From assembly GCA_902616855.1 (NCBI GenBank), contig CACMUL010000010.1:1-40791 (forward strand): a stretch of 40,791 nt of DNA. The letters are read 5' to 3'. Origin of the DNA: an uncultured Alphaproteobacteria bacterium (lineage in GTDB: Bacteria; Pseudomonadota; Alphaproteobacteria; HIMB59). Below are positions 8,212 through 16,875 of the stretch, piece after piece (within the stretch, counting starts at the first letter, position 1; each line of letters begins with the position of its first letter). The notes under the pieces were generated by a model that saw only the letters and a list, made by a program, of their open reading frames with translations, ran no database searches and had not been told where the DNA came from. Both the position numbers and the translations under genes were made by a program.

Positions 8212-9058
8212 GGTTGCTGCTTCACAGTTTAAATCAATAAAAGAAAAAAAAGATTTAAATATAAATAAGGCTATATATATTGCTCAACAAGCATCTAAGG
8301 AAAATGTAAATATTTTTCTCCTACAGGAGTTATTTCAAACTGAGTACTTTTGCTCAACTCAGGATAAAAAGTTTTTTAATTACGCAATTGAATTTCCTAA
8401 TGACAAACTATTTGAAATTTTTTCTAATTTTTGTAAGAAAAATAATATGGTAATGCCAATTAGTTTTTTTGAAAAAAAAGAAAATAATTTTTTTAATTCT
8501 CTAGTTGTGATTAATGCTGATGGTAAATTAAGTGATTTATATAGAAAGTCTCATATTCCTGAGGGCCCTGGTTATAACGAAAAGTATTACTTTAAACCTG
8601 GAGATACTGGCTTCAAAGTATTTAACACAAAATTCGGAAATCTTGGTTGTGGTATATGCTGGGATCAATGGTTTCCTGAATGTGCGAGATCTATGACACT
8701 TTCTGGTGCAGATATTTTATTGTATCCCACAGCAATTGGTTCTGAGCCTCAAGACCCTTTATTAGACTCAAAAGATCACTGGCAAAACGTAATGAAAGGT
8801 CATGCAGCTGCAAATCAAATTCCAGTTATTGCTTCTAATAGAATTGGCACAGAAAATGAAGGTTCAATATCTGTTACATTTTATGGAAGTTCCTTTATCG
8901 CTAATCATTTGGGTAATATTGAAATTGAAATGGACAAAAAAGATGAGGGCTTTGTATCTAAGAATTTCGACTTTTCAGAAATAACAAAATACCGCCAATC
9001 TTGGGGAAATTTTAGAGATCGTAGACCAGATCTATATAAAAAAATTTGTGATTTTTAA
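8201..9058 (+). CDS. aguB: N-carbamoylputrescine amidase
   Basis: 285 residues from the preferred ATG at 8201; an in-frame ATG at 8189 would add MCQK, but family members begin close to the VKVAASQF strand. It is a nitrilase-superfamily enzyme that splits N-carbamoylputrescine into putrescine, CO2 and ammonia. The catalytic triad is visible: Glu in LLQELFQTEYF (E43), Lys in LYRKSHIPEGPGY (K116) and Cys in GCGICWDQWFPE (C153). The YRKSHIPEGPGYNEKYYF context is characteristic of AguB rather than of general omega-amidases. It overlaps aguA by 11 bases, so the two should be translated from one message. Confidence 0.92.
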   Translation: MSVKVAASQFKSIKEKKDLNINKAIYIAQQASKENVNIFLLQELFQTEYFCSTQDKKFFNYAIEFPNDKLFEIFSNFCKKNNMVMPISFFEKKENNFFNSLVVINADGKLSDLYRKSHIPEGPGYNEKYYFKPGDTGFKVFNTKFGNLGCGICWDQWFPECARSMTLSGADILLYPTAIGSEPQDPLLDSKDHWQNVMKGHAAANQIPVIASNRIGTENEGSISVTFYGSSFIANHLGNIEIEMDKKDEGFVSKNFDFSEITKYRQSWGNFRDRRPDLYKKICDF

Positions 9059-9093
9059 AAAAAATTATCATATTATTCAAATTCTACATATAA

Positions 9094-9102
9094 GAGGAGA
9101 GG
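9094..9102 (+). promoter_or_regulatory. Strong Shine-Dalgarno of potF
   Basis: The purine tract GAGGAGAGG ends 4 bases before the potF ATG. It is the clearest ribosome binding site in the window, where most genes overlap their neighbour or have no recognisable site. It fits the need for a large excess of binding protein over transporter. Confidence 0.75.
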
Positions 9103-9106
9103 TAAT

Positions 9107-10174
9107 ATGAATAAATTTTTAACAGCTCTTATAGTGCTACTACTTCCTATAAGTTTGAGCGCTAAAGAAGAGTTATTTATATACAATTGGTCCGATTACA
9201 TAGCTGAAGATACAATTGCAAATTTTGAGGAAGAAACTGGTATTGATGTAACATACGATGTATTTGACTCAAACGAAGTTCTAGAGGCTAAGCTTTTAGC
9301 TGGAGGAAGTGGTTATGACTTAGTTGTTCCATCAGGCTCCTTTATGGAAAACCAAATTAAAGCTGGAGTTTTTCAAAAACTTGATAAAAGTATGATTCCA
9401 AACCTCAAAAATTTAGATCCAAGTGTTTTAGAAAAAACTGATGCTCATGATCCAGGTGGGGAATACTCTGTTAATTACATGTATGGCACAACTGGAATAG
9501 GTTACAATGTTGCTGCCGTCGAGGAAAGAGGTGGAGATGTTGAGTCATGGGACATAATATTTGATGTAGATCAAATTTCTAAATACGAGGATTGTGGTGT
9601 TGCTTTCTTAGATGCACCAAGTGAAATTGTTGAGATTGCATTAAATTATCTTGGCCATGATCCAAATACAGAAAACACTAAAGCTAATCAAGAGGCACTA
9701 GAATTATTGAATAATATTAGACCTTACATAAAGTATTTTGACTCTTCTCAGTACATTGATGATTTAGCAAATGGTGAGATTTGCTTAGCAATAGGTTGGT
9801 CAGGTGATGTATTTATAGCAGCATACGAGGAAATTGAAGAGGTCTGGTATTCAATCCCAAATGAAGGAACGGTAATTTGGTTTGATATGATGGGAATTCC
9901 AGCAGATGCAAAAAACGTAGAAAATGCTCATAAATTCATAGATTATATTTTGAGACCAGAAGTTGTTGCAGAGATTACTAACTATGTGTGGTACTCAAAT
10001 CCTAATCTAGTAGCTAACACAACTGAAGGTTTGATAGATCCTGATATTCTTTCAGACCCAGCTATTTATCCAACAGAAGAAACATTAACTAAACTTTTTG
10101 CAGATACAGCTGACTCACCTCAAAAGTCTAGGATATCTTCGAGAGTATTTAATAGTTTTAAAGCCTCTCAATAA
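9107..10174 (+). CDS. potF: Periplasmic putrescine/spermidine-binding protein (PotF/PotD family)
   Basis: 355 residues. Residues 1-19 form a signal peptide with a hydrophobic core and a likely cut after SLSA. The mature protein opens with KEELFIYNWSDYI, the hallmark start of PotF/PotD proteins, followed by a VTYDVFDSNEVLEAKLLAGG strand-helix region and DLVVPSG. The closing region has the family's W-x-x-NPNLVANT-like element. It captures polyamines for the PotGHI transporter encoded downstream. The adjacent putrescine genes favour PotF over spermidine-specific PotD, but ligand choice is inferred. Preceded by a strong ribosome binding site and followed by a hairpin that would limit readthrough into potG. 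Confidence 0.92.
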   Translation: MNKFLTALIVLLLPISLSAKEELFIYNWSDYIAEDTIANFEEETGIDVTYDVFDSNEVLEAKLLAGGSGYDLVVPSGSFMENQIKAGVFQKLDKSMIPNLKNLDPSVLEKTDAHDPGGEYSVNYMYGTTGIGYNVAAVEERGGDVESWDIIFDVDQISKYEDCGVAFLDAPSEIVEIALNYLGHDPNTENTKANQEALELLNNIRPYIKYFDSSQYIDDLANGEICLAIGWSGDVFIAAYEEIEEVWYSIPNEGTVIWFDMMGIPADAKNVENAHKFIDYILRPEVVAEITNYVWYSNPNLVANTTEGLIDPDILSDPAIYPTEETLTKLFADTADSPQKSRISSRVFNSFKASQ

Positions 10175-10180
10175 TTTAAT

Positions 10181-10212
10181 AAAAGCGCAACTTTTACTTT
10201 AGTTGCGCTTTT
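10181..10212 (+). terminator. Intercistronic hairpin between potF and potG
   Basis: AAAAGCGCAAC at 10181-10191 is the exact reverse complement of GTTGCGCTTTT at 10202-10212, with a 10-base loop. It lies 6 bases after the potF stop and ends 12 bases before the potG ATG. The 3' arm ends in four T. This looks like an intrinsic terminator or attenuator inside the operon, or an RNA stabiliser for the potF message. Either would raise binding protein over the membrane subunits. Confidence 0.85.
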
Positions 10213-10224
10213 CACAATCTTTTT

Positions 10225-11283
10225 ATGTCTGAACCTTTTTTACAAATCATAGATGTATCAAAAAGGTTTGATAATGTTGTTGCTTTAGACAAAGTTAATC
10301 TAAAAATAGCAAAATCTGAAATATTCAGTCTCCTAGGATCTTCAGGATGCGGTAAGTCAACACTATTGAGAATTATAGCAGGTTTCGAGAAGCCTGATGA
10401 AGGAAGAATTCTACTTGAGGGAAAGGATATCACGAAACTTCCACCATATGTAAGACCTTTAAATATTATGTTCCAAAATTACGCTTTATTTCCACATTTA
10501 AATGTCACTAATAATATCCAGTTTGGATTAAAAGAGGAAAAAATTTCTAAAGAAGAAATCAATCATCGTGTTGGTGAAATTTTAAATTTACTAGAGCTGA
10601 ATGGTTTAGAGAAAAGAAAAATCAATGAGATATCCGGTGGTCAACAACAACGTGTAGCGTTAGCAAGATGTTTAGTCAAAAAACCAAAATTACTTTTATT
10701 GGATGAACCACTTGCTGCATTAGATAAACAGCTAAGAGTACAGACACAGTTCGAGTTAGTTAATCTACAATATAAGCTAGGTATCACTTTTATTATTGTT
10801 ACTCATGATCAAGAGGAAGCAATGTCATTATCTGACAGAATGGCAATTATGAAAAATGGAGAAATTCTCCAAGTCGGTAATCCTGTTGAGATATATGAAA
10901 AACCGAAGGACAAATATATAGCTAATTTTATAGGCACAGCTAATATCTTTAATGTTCATAATAAAAACAATCAAATCATTATTAAAGAATTAAATTATGA
11001 AGTTAAAAATATTAACAATAAAGAAAACTATGTTAAATGTTTAATTAGGCCTGAAAAAATTTCTGTTAAAAAACTAGAAAATCAATCTGATAATTTAAAT
11101 ATTGGTGTAGTTAAAGAAGTAGCTTATTTAGGGAGCTATACTAAGTATTTAATTGATGTTAATGGATTTGAATTTTATTCTTTTATGCAAAATAGTTTAG
11201 TTTCAGATAACCTTCAAATAAGATGGGATGATAAAGTTCAGATAAGTTTTAACGAAACATCAATATATTTTTTTAATGATTAA
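10225..11283 (+). CDS. potG: Polyamine ABC transporter ATP-binding protein
   Basis: 352 residues. The Walker A motif GSSGCGKST is at 38-46, the signature ISGGQQQRVALAR begins near 136, Walker B LLLLDEP is near 156-162, and the switch histidine is in VTHDQEEAM (H194). The C-terminal 100 residues form the TOBE-type regulatory domain found in PotA/PotG. It energises polyamine import through PotH and PotI. There is no Shine-Dalgarno; the ATG comes 12 bases after the hairpin. The last 8 bases overlap potH as ATGATTAA. It is called PotG rather than PotA because of the putrescine context. Confidence 0.92.
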   Translation: MSEPFLQIIDVSKRFDNVVALDKVNLKIAKSEIFSLLGSSGCGKSTLLRIIAGFEKPDEGRILLEGKDITKLPPYVRPLNIMFQNYALFPHLNVTNNIQFGLKEEKISKEEINHRVGEILNLLELNGLEKRKINEISGGQQQRVALARCLVKKPKLLLLDEPLAALDKQLRVQTQFELVNLQYKLGITFIIVTHDQEEAMSLSDRMAIMKNGEILQVGNPVEIYEKPKDKYIANFIGTANIFNVHNKNNQIIIKELNYEVKNINNKENYVKCLIRPEKISVKKLENQSDNLNIGVVKEVAYLGSYTKYLIDVNGFEFYSFMQNSLVSDNLQIRWDDKVQISFNETSIYFFND

Positions 11284-12169
11284 AAATTTAAAAAAACAAA
11301 ACGTCTGGTTTGTATTCACTCCATATTTATGGCTAGTTTTGTTCTTTTTTGTTCCATTAGCTTTAATTTTCAAAATATCTATATCTGTGTCTGAATGGGG
11401 TATGCCACCCTATCGTGATCTTTTCTCATTATCTGAAAATGGATTGAAGATTAATTCAACTCTTGGAAATTATTTATTTATCTTTTCAGACCCTTTCTAT
11501 ATCAGATCATACCTCAATTCACTATCATTAGCTTTTACATCCACTGTTTTATGTTTATTGATTGGTTATCCCATAGCTTTTTATGTTGCAAAATCTAAAC
11601 CAAGTATAAGAAACATACTTTTGATTATGCTTATCATACCTTTTTGGAGTTCTTTTCTTCTAAGGGTATATGCATGGAAAGTCTTACTGCAAGGTTCTGG
11701 TATTATTAATTCAATTCTCATACATATAGGGCTAATTTCTGAACCAATATCTATGTTACACAATCATTATGCTGTAATTTTAGGTGTTGTTTATACTTAC
11801 CTTCCATTTATGATTTTACCACTTTATGGATATTTGGTTAAATTTGATTTAAATATGATTGACGCATCTAATGATTTAGGTGCAAAGCCTTTAAACACGT
11901 TTGTAAAAATTATCTTACCTCTATCTTTACCAGGAATAGTAGCCGGGAGTATGTTGGTTTTTATACCAGTTGTTGGAGAATATATAATTCCAGAAATGTT
12001 AGGTGGCAGTGATAAGCTTTATTTTGGGAAAATAATTTGGGATGAATTTTTTGTAAATAGAGATTGGCCTATTGCTAGCGCGCTTGCGATGTCTGGTATT
12101 GTAATTCTTGTATTTCCCATAATTATTTTTCAATTGATGTATGCAAAATATAATTTTAGGAATGAATAA
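11276..12169 (+). CDS. potH: Polyamine ABC transporter permease
   Basis: 297 residues with about six hydrophobic segments, the first at roughly 12-35. The cytoplasmic EAA loop that docks to the ATPase reads DASNDLGAKPLNTFVKIILPLSLPG near 200-225, matching the usual EAA---G---------I-LP pattern. It forms the inner-membrane channel with PotI. It overlaps potG by 8 bases and potI by 8 bases, so translation of the three is coupled. The N-terminal tail and the long first periplasmic loop are typical of PotB/PotH. Confidence 0.9.
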   Translation: MIKNLKKQNVWFVFTPYLWLVLFFFVPLALIFKISISVSEWGMPPYRDLFSLSENGLKINSTLGNYLFIFSDPFYIRSYLNSLSLAFTSTVLCLLIGYPIAFYVAKSKPSIRNILLIMLIIPFWSSFLLRVYAWKVLLQGSGIINSILIHIGLISEPISMLHNHYAVILGVVYTYLPFMILPLYGYLVKFDLNMIDASNDLGAKPLNTFVKIILPLSLPGIVAGSMLVFIPVVGEYIIPEMLGGSDKLYFGKIIWDEFFVNRDWPIASALAMSGIVILVFPIIIFQLMYAKYNFRNE

Positions 12170-12959
12170 ATTATTTTTAAAAATTTTTACCTTAACAATT
12201 GGATTTTCGTTTTTATATTTTCCTATTTTAACTCTTATAGCTTATTCTTTTAATGATAATAAAAGAGTTATGGTTTGGAAGGGTTTCTCTTTTAGATGGT
12301 ATAAGGAATTATTTCAAAATGAACAAATTTTAGAGGCTTTTTATACTAGTCTAAAAATTGCTTCTCTTTCAGCAACATTAGCAACAATCATGGGTGTAAT
12401 GATTGGTTTTTCATTAACAAGAATATCAAAAATTCCAGCTAGGCCTTTCTTTATTTTCTTGAGCTCCTCTCCTTTGGTTATGCCTGAGATAATTTTAGGA
12501 CTTTCTTTGTTGTTATTCTTTATATCATCTAACCATATTATTGGCTTTCCTTCCTCAAAAGGACAACTAACAGTCTTAATATCGCATATAACTTTCTCTG
12601 TAGCTTTTGTTGCAGTCATTATCCAATCAAGGTTGAGTAGTTACGATAAAAATATAGAAGAGGCTGCTCAGGATCTTGGGACAATTCCAAATATGATTTT
12701 TTGGAAAATAACTGCACCTGTAATATTACCTGCAATATTATCAGGATGGTTACTTGCATTTACACTCTCTTTGGACGATCTTGTGGTTGCTAGTTTTACT
12801 ACCGGTCCGGGAGCTAACACTTTGCCAATAGTGGTTTTTTCTAAAGTTAGATTGGGATTGAGTCCAGAAGTTAATGCTCTTTCCGCAATAATAATGCTAA
12901 TTGTTATATTAGCAGCAATTAGTATTTACTTAATTAATAGATCAAACATTAAGAAGTAA
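12162..12959 (+). CDS. potI: Polyamine ABC transporter permease
   Basis: 265 residues from the ATG at 12162. A further in-frame ATG at 12141 exists, but 12162 gives the same 8-base overlap (ATGAATAA) seen between potG and potH and puts the first membrane helix right at the N-terminus, as in PotC/PotI. About six membrane segments are visible. The EAA loop, EEAAQDLGTIPNMIFWKITAPVILP, lies near 165-190, and SLDDLVVASFTTGPG near 215-230 is strongly conserved in this subfamily. The last gene of the pot set; it overlaps the convergent puuA gene by 18 bases. Confidence 0.9.
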   Translation: MNKLFLKIFTLTIGFSFLYFPILTLIAYSFNDNKRVMVWKGFSFRWYKELFQNEQILEAFYTSLKIASLSATLATIMGVMIGFSLTRISKIPARPFFIFLSSSPLVMPEIILGLSLLLFFISSNHIIGFPSSKGQLTVLISHITFSVAFVAVIIQSRLSSYDKNIEEAAQDLGTIPNMIFWKITAPVILPAILSGWLLAFTLSLDDLVVASFTTGPGANTLPIVVFSKVRLGLSPEVNALSAIIMLIVILAAISIYLINRSNIKK

Positions 12960-14294
12960 ATATTCTCTTTCCCATGCTGTAATAATTTTATTATAAGCAT
13001 TTACCTCTAAGTCTTTGATTGAACAAAATAATTCTATAAATGTTTCACCAAATATCTCTTTTGCCTCCTTAGATCTAGAAAAAGTATCTATTGATTGATA
13101 AATGCTTTCTGTCAAAGAAACATTTACGTTATAAGCAGCTTTTTTGGTCTCTGGGGTTGCTTTTAATTTTTTCTTCAAACCTAGATATCCCGCAGATAAA
13201 GTTGCAGCTATAGCTAAGTATGGATTTACGTCTGATCCACAAAGTCTATTTTCAATTCTCGCTTGGTTAGCAGAGTTAAAATTTGGGACTCTAAAACCAC
13301 AGGTACGGTTTTCAAAACCCCAGTTTAGGTTAAAAGGTGTACCTTCCTCCCAAAAACCTCTAAGCCTTTTGAAGGAATTAACATTTGGTGCAAAAAGTGG
13401 TAAAAAAGCTTTTGAATATTTTTGTAATCCACCCAAATAGTTATCAAAATGTTTTGTAGTTTTAAGATTTTTGTCCACAAATATTGGTTTACCTTTTTTT
13501 AAAATTGATTGATGTATATGCATTGAGTTTCCTGGAGTATCTTCCATCGGTTTAGCCATAAAAGTTGCATACAAATTATGCTTCAATGCAGTATGTCTAA
13601 GAGTTCTTTTAAATAAAAAAACCTGATCAGCCAAGTCAAGGGGGTTACCATGCTTGAAGTTAATTTCCATTTGTGCTGGTCCATCCTCATGATTAATGTT
13701 CTCAACCTCTAATTCTTGAGTTTCACAGTAGTCATATAGATCCTCAAAAATATGATCAAATTCATTAACAGCGTCAATACCGTAAGACTGATTTCCTTTT
13801 TCAATTCTTCCAGATTGCCCACTCGGTGTCTCTAAAGGATTATCTGGATCATTATTTTTCTTAACTAAATAAAATTCAATTTCTGGAGCGACAATTGGTT
13901 CAAGCCCTATTTTTTCATAGAGACCAATTACTTTTTTTAAAATACCTCTAGAGTGAACCTCTATAACATTATCATTGTTATCAACAGCATCACAAATTAC
14001 CTGCGCTGTTGGTTCTTCATACCAAGGGACAGTTCTCAGAGTATTAAAATCAGGCTTTAAAATAAAATCACCATCTGTAGGGTTTAAAATCTGATCATCA
14101 ATTGAATAAGTCACATCTCTAGATACTGCTAATTTGAATAGGGCTAAAGGTAATCTTAATCCACCTGACTCAATAGAGCTTAAAAATTTTTTTGTTGGTA
14201 GTATTTTCCCCCTTGGTATACCTGAATTATCAGGGATCATACACTCTACCTCTGTTATTTTATTTTTCTTTAACCAATCGACATAATCATTCAT
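12942..14294 (-). CDS. puuA: Gamma-glutamylputrescine synthetase (glutamine-synthetase family)
   Basis: 450 residues. It belongs to the glutamine-synthetase superfamily: PEIEFYL at 137-143 carries metal-binding glutamates, a SMHIHQS motif binds ATP phosphate, and ENRTCGFRVP plus IENRLCGSDVNPYLA form the substrate end. True GlnA would have a different N-terminus and an adenylylation tyrosine loop. Here ECMIPDNSGIPRGK near 17-30 is typical of PuuA/SpuI-type enzymes. It ligates glutamate to putrescine using ATP, the first step of the gamma-glutamyl putrescine pathway. The neighbours (potFGHI, puuB) support that substrate, though related glutamyl-polyamine ligases cannot be excluded. Divergent from puuB. 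Confidence 0.88.
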   Translation of the reverse strand: MNDYVDWLKKNKITEVECMIPDNSGIPRGKILPTKKFLSSIESGGLRLPLALFKLAVSRDVTYSIDDQILNPTDGDFILKPDFNTLRTVPWYEEPTAQVICDAVDNNDNVIEVHSRGILKKVIGLYEKIGLEPIVAPEIEFYLVKKNNDPDNPLETPSGQSGRIEKGNQSYGIDAVNEFDHIFEDLYDYCETQELEVENINHEDGPAQMEINFKHGNPLDLADQVFLFKRTLRHTALKHNLYATFMAKPMEDTPGNSMHIHQSILKKGKPIFVDKNLKTTKHFDNYLGGLQKYSKAFLPLFAPNVNSFKRLRGFWEEGTPFNLNWGFENRTCGFRVPNFNSANQARIENRLCGSDVNPYLAIAATLSAGYLGLKKKLKATPETKKAAYNVNVSLTESIYQSIDTFSRSKEAKEIFGETFIELFCSIKDLEVNAYNKIITAWEREYLLLNV

Positions 14295-14334
14295 AGCTAT
14301 AACTAACCTTTAAAATTTGATATTTATGTATCTG

Positions 14335-15624
14335 ATGGATTACTCAGATAATTATTACGTAAGAACAAAAGCATTCAAACTTAATACTAACAAATTAAAT
14401 GAGAGCTTACAATCTGATGTTTGTATAATTGGTGCAGGTTTATCAGGAATTTCATCAGCATTATATTTATCAAAATTAAATCCAGATTTAAATATAGTCA
14501 TTTTGGAGAAAAATAAAGTTGGTTGGGGCGCATCTGGAAGAAATGGTGGGCAATTATTACATGGTTTTTCCTCAGAGAATTATTCTAGTCAAAAACACAC
14601 TCAAGAAGAAATTAAGATATTATGGCAATTCACATTAGACGCTGTCAGAGAAGTAAAAAAAAATATCAAAGACTTAAATATACAATGTGATTTAATCGAG
14701 GGTTATGTTTTAGCTGCAGTAAGTAAATCCCACGATGAGGAGTTAAAAAAATACGTAGACAGGCTTCAAACAAAATTTGATTATGAATCAGTGACTTATC
14801 TACCAAAAAATAGAATGGACCAGTATTTTGATAGCCCTTATTACAAATCTGCAATGTATGACTCAGAGTGCGGTCAAATTCATCCACTTAATTATTGTTT
14901 AGGATTAGCAAGAGAATTATTAAAAAATCAAAATTGTAAAATATTTGAAGATACAGGAGTGATATCATATGAATCTCAAAAAAAAGTAACAATAACAACT
15001 GAAAAAAATTTAACTGTTAAATCTGATAAATTAATTATCTGTTGTAATGCATATATTAATAATTTGAATAAAAGTTTAAGAAAAAAAATAATGCCTGTTA
15101 AAACTTATGTATCAGCATTTACTGAAATTCCAAATACAGAATTGAGTAAGTATTTTCGAAAACCTATCACAGTTGGAGATATGTTATTTGTACTAAATTA
15201 TTTTAGACTGGATTCTAATAATAATTTAATTTTTGGTGGAGGTGTAAGTTACTCAAATATAGATCCGATAAACTTGGAATTATCTTTAAAAAAAAGTATA
15301 AAAAAGATACTTCCTGGTTTAGAAAAGTTCAAAGCTTGGTGTACTTGGAGTGGGCACGTTGCCATAACTGTAAACAGATTCCCACATATCGGTAGTATTG
15401 ATAATAATATTTTTTTTGCACAAGGATATTCAGGACATGGTTTAGCCATAACAACTATGGTTGGAAAAATGCTGGCTGAAACAATAACAAATCAGAACAA
15501 TAATTTGAGCTTATTTGAAAAGTTTAGACATAAAAACTTTCCTGGATTTGGCGTAATTGATAAGCCATTATTAGTTTTAGCAATGAGTTATTTTAAATTA
15601 AAAGATCAATTAAGCTTGAAATAA
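14335..15624 (+). CDS. puuB: Gamma-glutamylputrescine oxidoreductase (FAD-dependent)
   Basis: 429 residues from the ATG at 14335; in-frame starts at 14317 (TTG) and 14326 (ATG) are possible, but 14335 gives MDYSDNYYVRTKAF, which lines up with the SYY-x-x-(S/T) start of PuuB. The dinucleotide-binding GAGLSG is at 33-38, the acidic residue closing that fold near E58, and GWGASGRNGGQ at 63-73 is diagnostic of the PuuB/OrdL branch of DAO oxidases. GYSGHGLAITTMVGKMLAE near the C-terminus is the second FAD element. It oxidises gamma-glutamylputrescine to the aldehyde. Divergent from puuA with 40 bases between; the 3' end overlaps the next gene by 15 bases. Confidence 0.88.
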   Translation: MDYSDNYYVRTKAFKLNTNKLNESLQSDVCIIGAGLSGISSALYLSKLNPDLNIVILEKNKVGWGASGRNGGQLLHGFSSENYSSQKHTQEEIKILWQFTLDAVREVKKNIKDLNIQCDLIEGYVLAAVSKSHDEELKKYVDRLQTKFDYESVTYLPKNRMDQYFDSPYYKSAMYDSECGQIHPLNYCLGLARELLKNQNCKIFEDTGVISYESQKKVTITTEKNLTVKSDKLIICCNAYINNLNKSLRKKIMPVKTYVSAFTEIPNTELSKYFRKPITVGDMLFVLNYFRLDSNNNLIFGGGVSYSNIDPINLELSLKKSIKKILPGLEKFKAWCTWSGHVAITVNRFPHIGSIDNNIFFAQGYSGHGLAITTMVGKMLAETITNQNNNLSLFEKFRHKNFPGFGVIDKPLLVLAMSYFKLKDQLSLK

Positions 15625-16875
15625 CTTGTTTTTTCCTAATCTAGAACCAGGATCTAGGTGTTTTTTTAATTTTTTTATAAAAAGGTAATTTTCACTAGGT
15701 TTATATTTTTTTAGAAGATAATTTTTTTTTAAACCAAGACCGTGTTCTGCTGCCACACTACCTTCGCTTTTAATAGTCAAATCATAAATAAATTTAGAGA
15801 GGTAAATACAATTCTTTTTTGAATATGGATGTACTTTAAAATTGCAATGCAAATTACCATCTCCCAAATGCCCAAAAAAATAAGGAGTAAATATTTTATT
15901 ATGCTTTACAAATGCATTTACCCTCTTAATAAAGACAGACCACTTATCAATGGGTAAAGAAATATCAAATTTTTCAGTAAAATTATATTTCACCTGATTA
16001 TATACTAATTCTTCTCTTTTGCTCCATATCCATGATTTTGATTTATCATGTTCCATTTTATCAATTTTAAAATCATTTAAATTAAAATATTTTTTTAATT
16101 CTTTTTTGTAATTACCAATAATATTAGATTGAATTTCTATGATTAAATTGAAGTGATTTATTCTTTCATTAAATAAATAAGAGCTAGGTATTGGAAATAT
16201 TATTTCAAAACTTGTTAAATTATCGAAGTACTTGTTTCTAAGAAATTTTAGTAGTCGAATCGACTTATTTAAACTATTTGTTTGTATTAAATAAGTAGAA
16301 TTGTAATTTTTTTTTGGGATTAACTTTAAGCTCGCTCTTGTGATTATTCCAAAAATACCCTCAGAACCACAAAATAACTTCCACAGTTTTGGTCCAAAAT
16401 TATCTTTTTTTAGTTTATTTAAAAAATTTAAAATAGTTCCATCACTAAGCACTACTTCAAGGCCATTTATATGATCCTCAATGTTACCATATCTCAAGGT
16501 TTGCAAACCCCCAACATTAGTAGATATATTACCTCCAATTGTACATTTATCACTTGGCGCAATATTAACTGGAAATAAAAGTTTTTTATTATTTGCTGCT
16601 TTTTGTATGGTTTTTAACAATGTTCCGCTTTGAGCTGTTATTATTAAATTATCAGTATCAACTTCTTCAATAAGACTCATTTTTTTAAAATCTATTAAGA
16701 TAGTTTTTTCAAATTGAGGTTTTGTGCCATCCACTCTATTGGTCTCTCCACCAATAGGTAAAATATGAAATTTATATTTGTTAGAAAATTTGACCATTTT
16801 AGATACCTCCAAAGAATTTTTAGGGAAAGCAATTATTTGGCCACTTCTTCTTATAGTTTTTATTGGAAACTTCAT
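15610..16875 (-). CDS. FAD-linked oxidase, D-2-hydroxyglutarate dehydrogenase-like
   Basis: 421 residues. The FAD-binding-4 domain is recognisable by CTIGGNISTNVGGLQTLRYGN at 111-131 and FCGSEGIFGIITRASL. The C-terminal oxidase domain has GHLGDGNLH at 335-343 and SVAAEHGLG near 373-381. The TLRYGN and KLKKDNFGPKLWKLF stretches resemble D-2-hydroxyglutarate dehydrogenases more than glycolate oxidase GlcD. The usual GGNTGLVGG FAD loop reads GGETNRVDG (42-50), and about 45 N-terminal residues of the family are missing. The start overlaps the tsaC stop as ATGA. Substrate is uncertain: D-2-hydroxyglutarate, D-lactate or another 2-hydroxyacid. Confidence 0.75.
   Translation of the reverse strand: MKFPIKTIRRSGQIIAFPKNSLEVSKMVKFSNKYKFHILPIGGETNRVDGTKPQFEKTILIDFKKMSLIEEVDTDNLIITAQSGTLLKTIQKAANNKKLLFPVNIAPSDKCTIGGNISTNVGGLQTLRYGNIEDHINGLEVVLSDGTILNFLNKLKKDNFGPKLWKLFCGSEGIFGIITRASLKLIPKKNYNSTYLIQTNSLNKSIRLLKFLRNKYFDNLTSFEIIFPIPSSYLFNERINHFNLIIEIQSNIIGNYKKELKKYFNLNDFKIDKMEHDKSKSWIWSKREELVYNQVKYNFTEKFDISLPIDKWSVFIKRVNAFVKHNKIFTPYFFGHLGDGNLHCNFKVHPYSKKNCIYLSKFIYDLTIKSEGSVAAEHGLGLKKNYLLKKYKPSENYLFIKKLKKHLDPGSRLGKNKLFQA

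Noticed and set aside
12141-12161. Upstream ATG for potI
   Set aside because: It would place seven extra residues before the first membrane helix; the ATG at 12162 repeats the 8-base overlap geometry of the potG-potH junction.
14317-14334. Upstream TTG and ATG starts for puuB
   Set aside because: They add residues MIFMYL before the conserved N-terminal pattern; the ATG at 14335 fits the family start and length better, though this is not proven.
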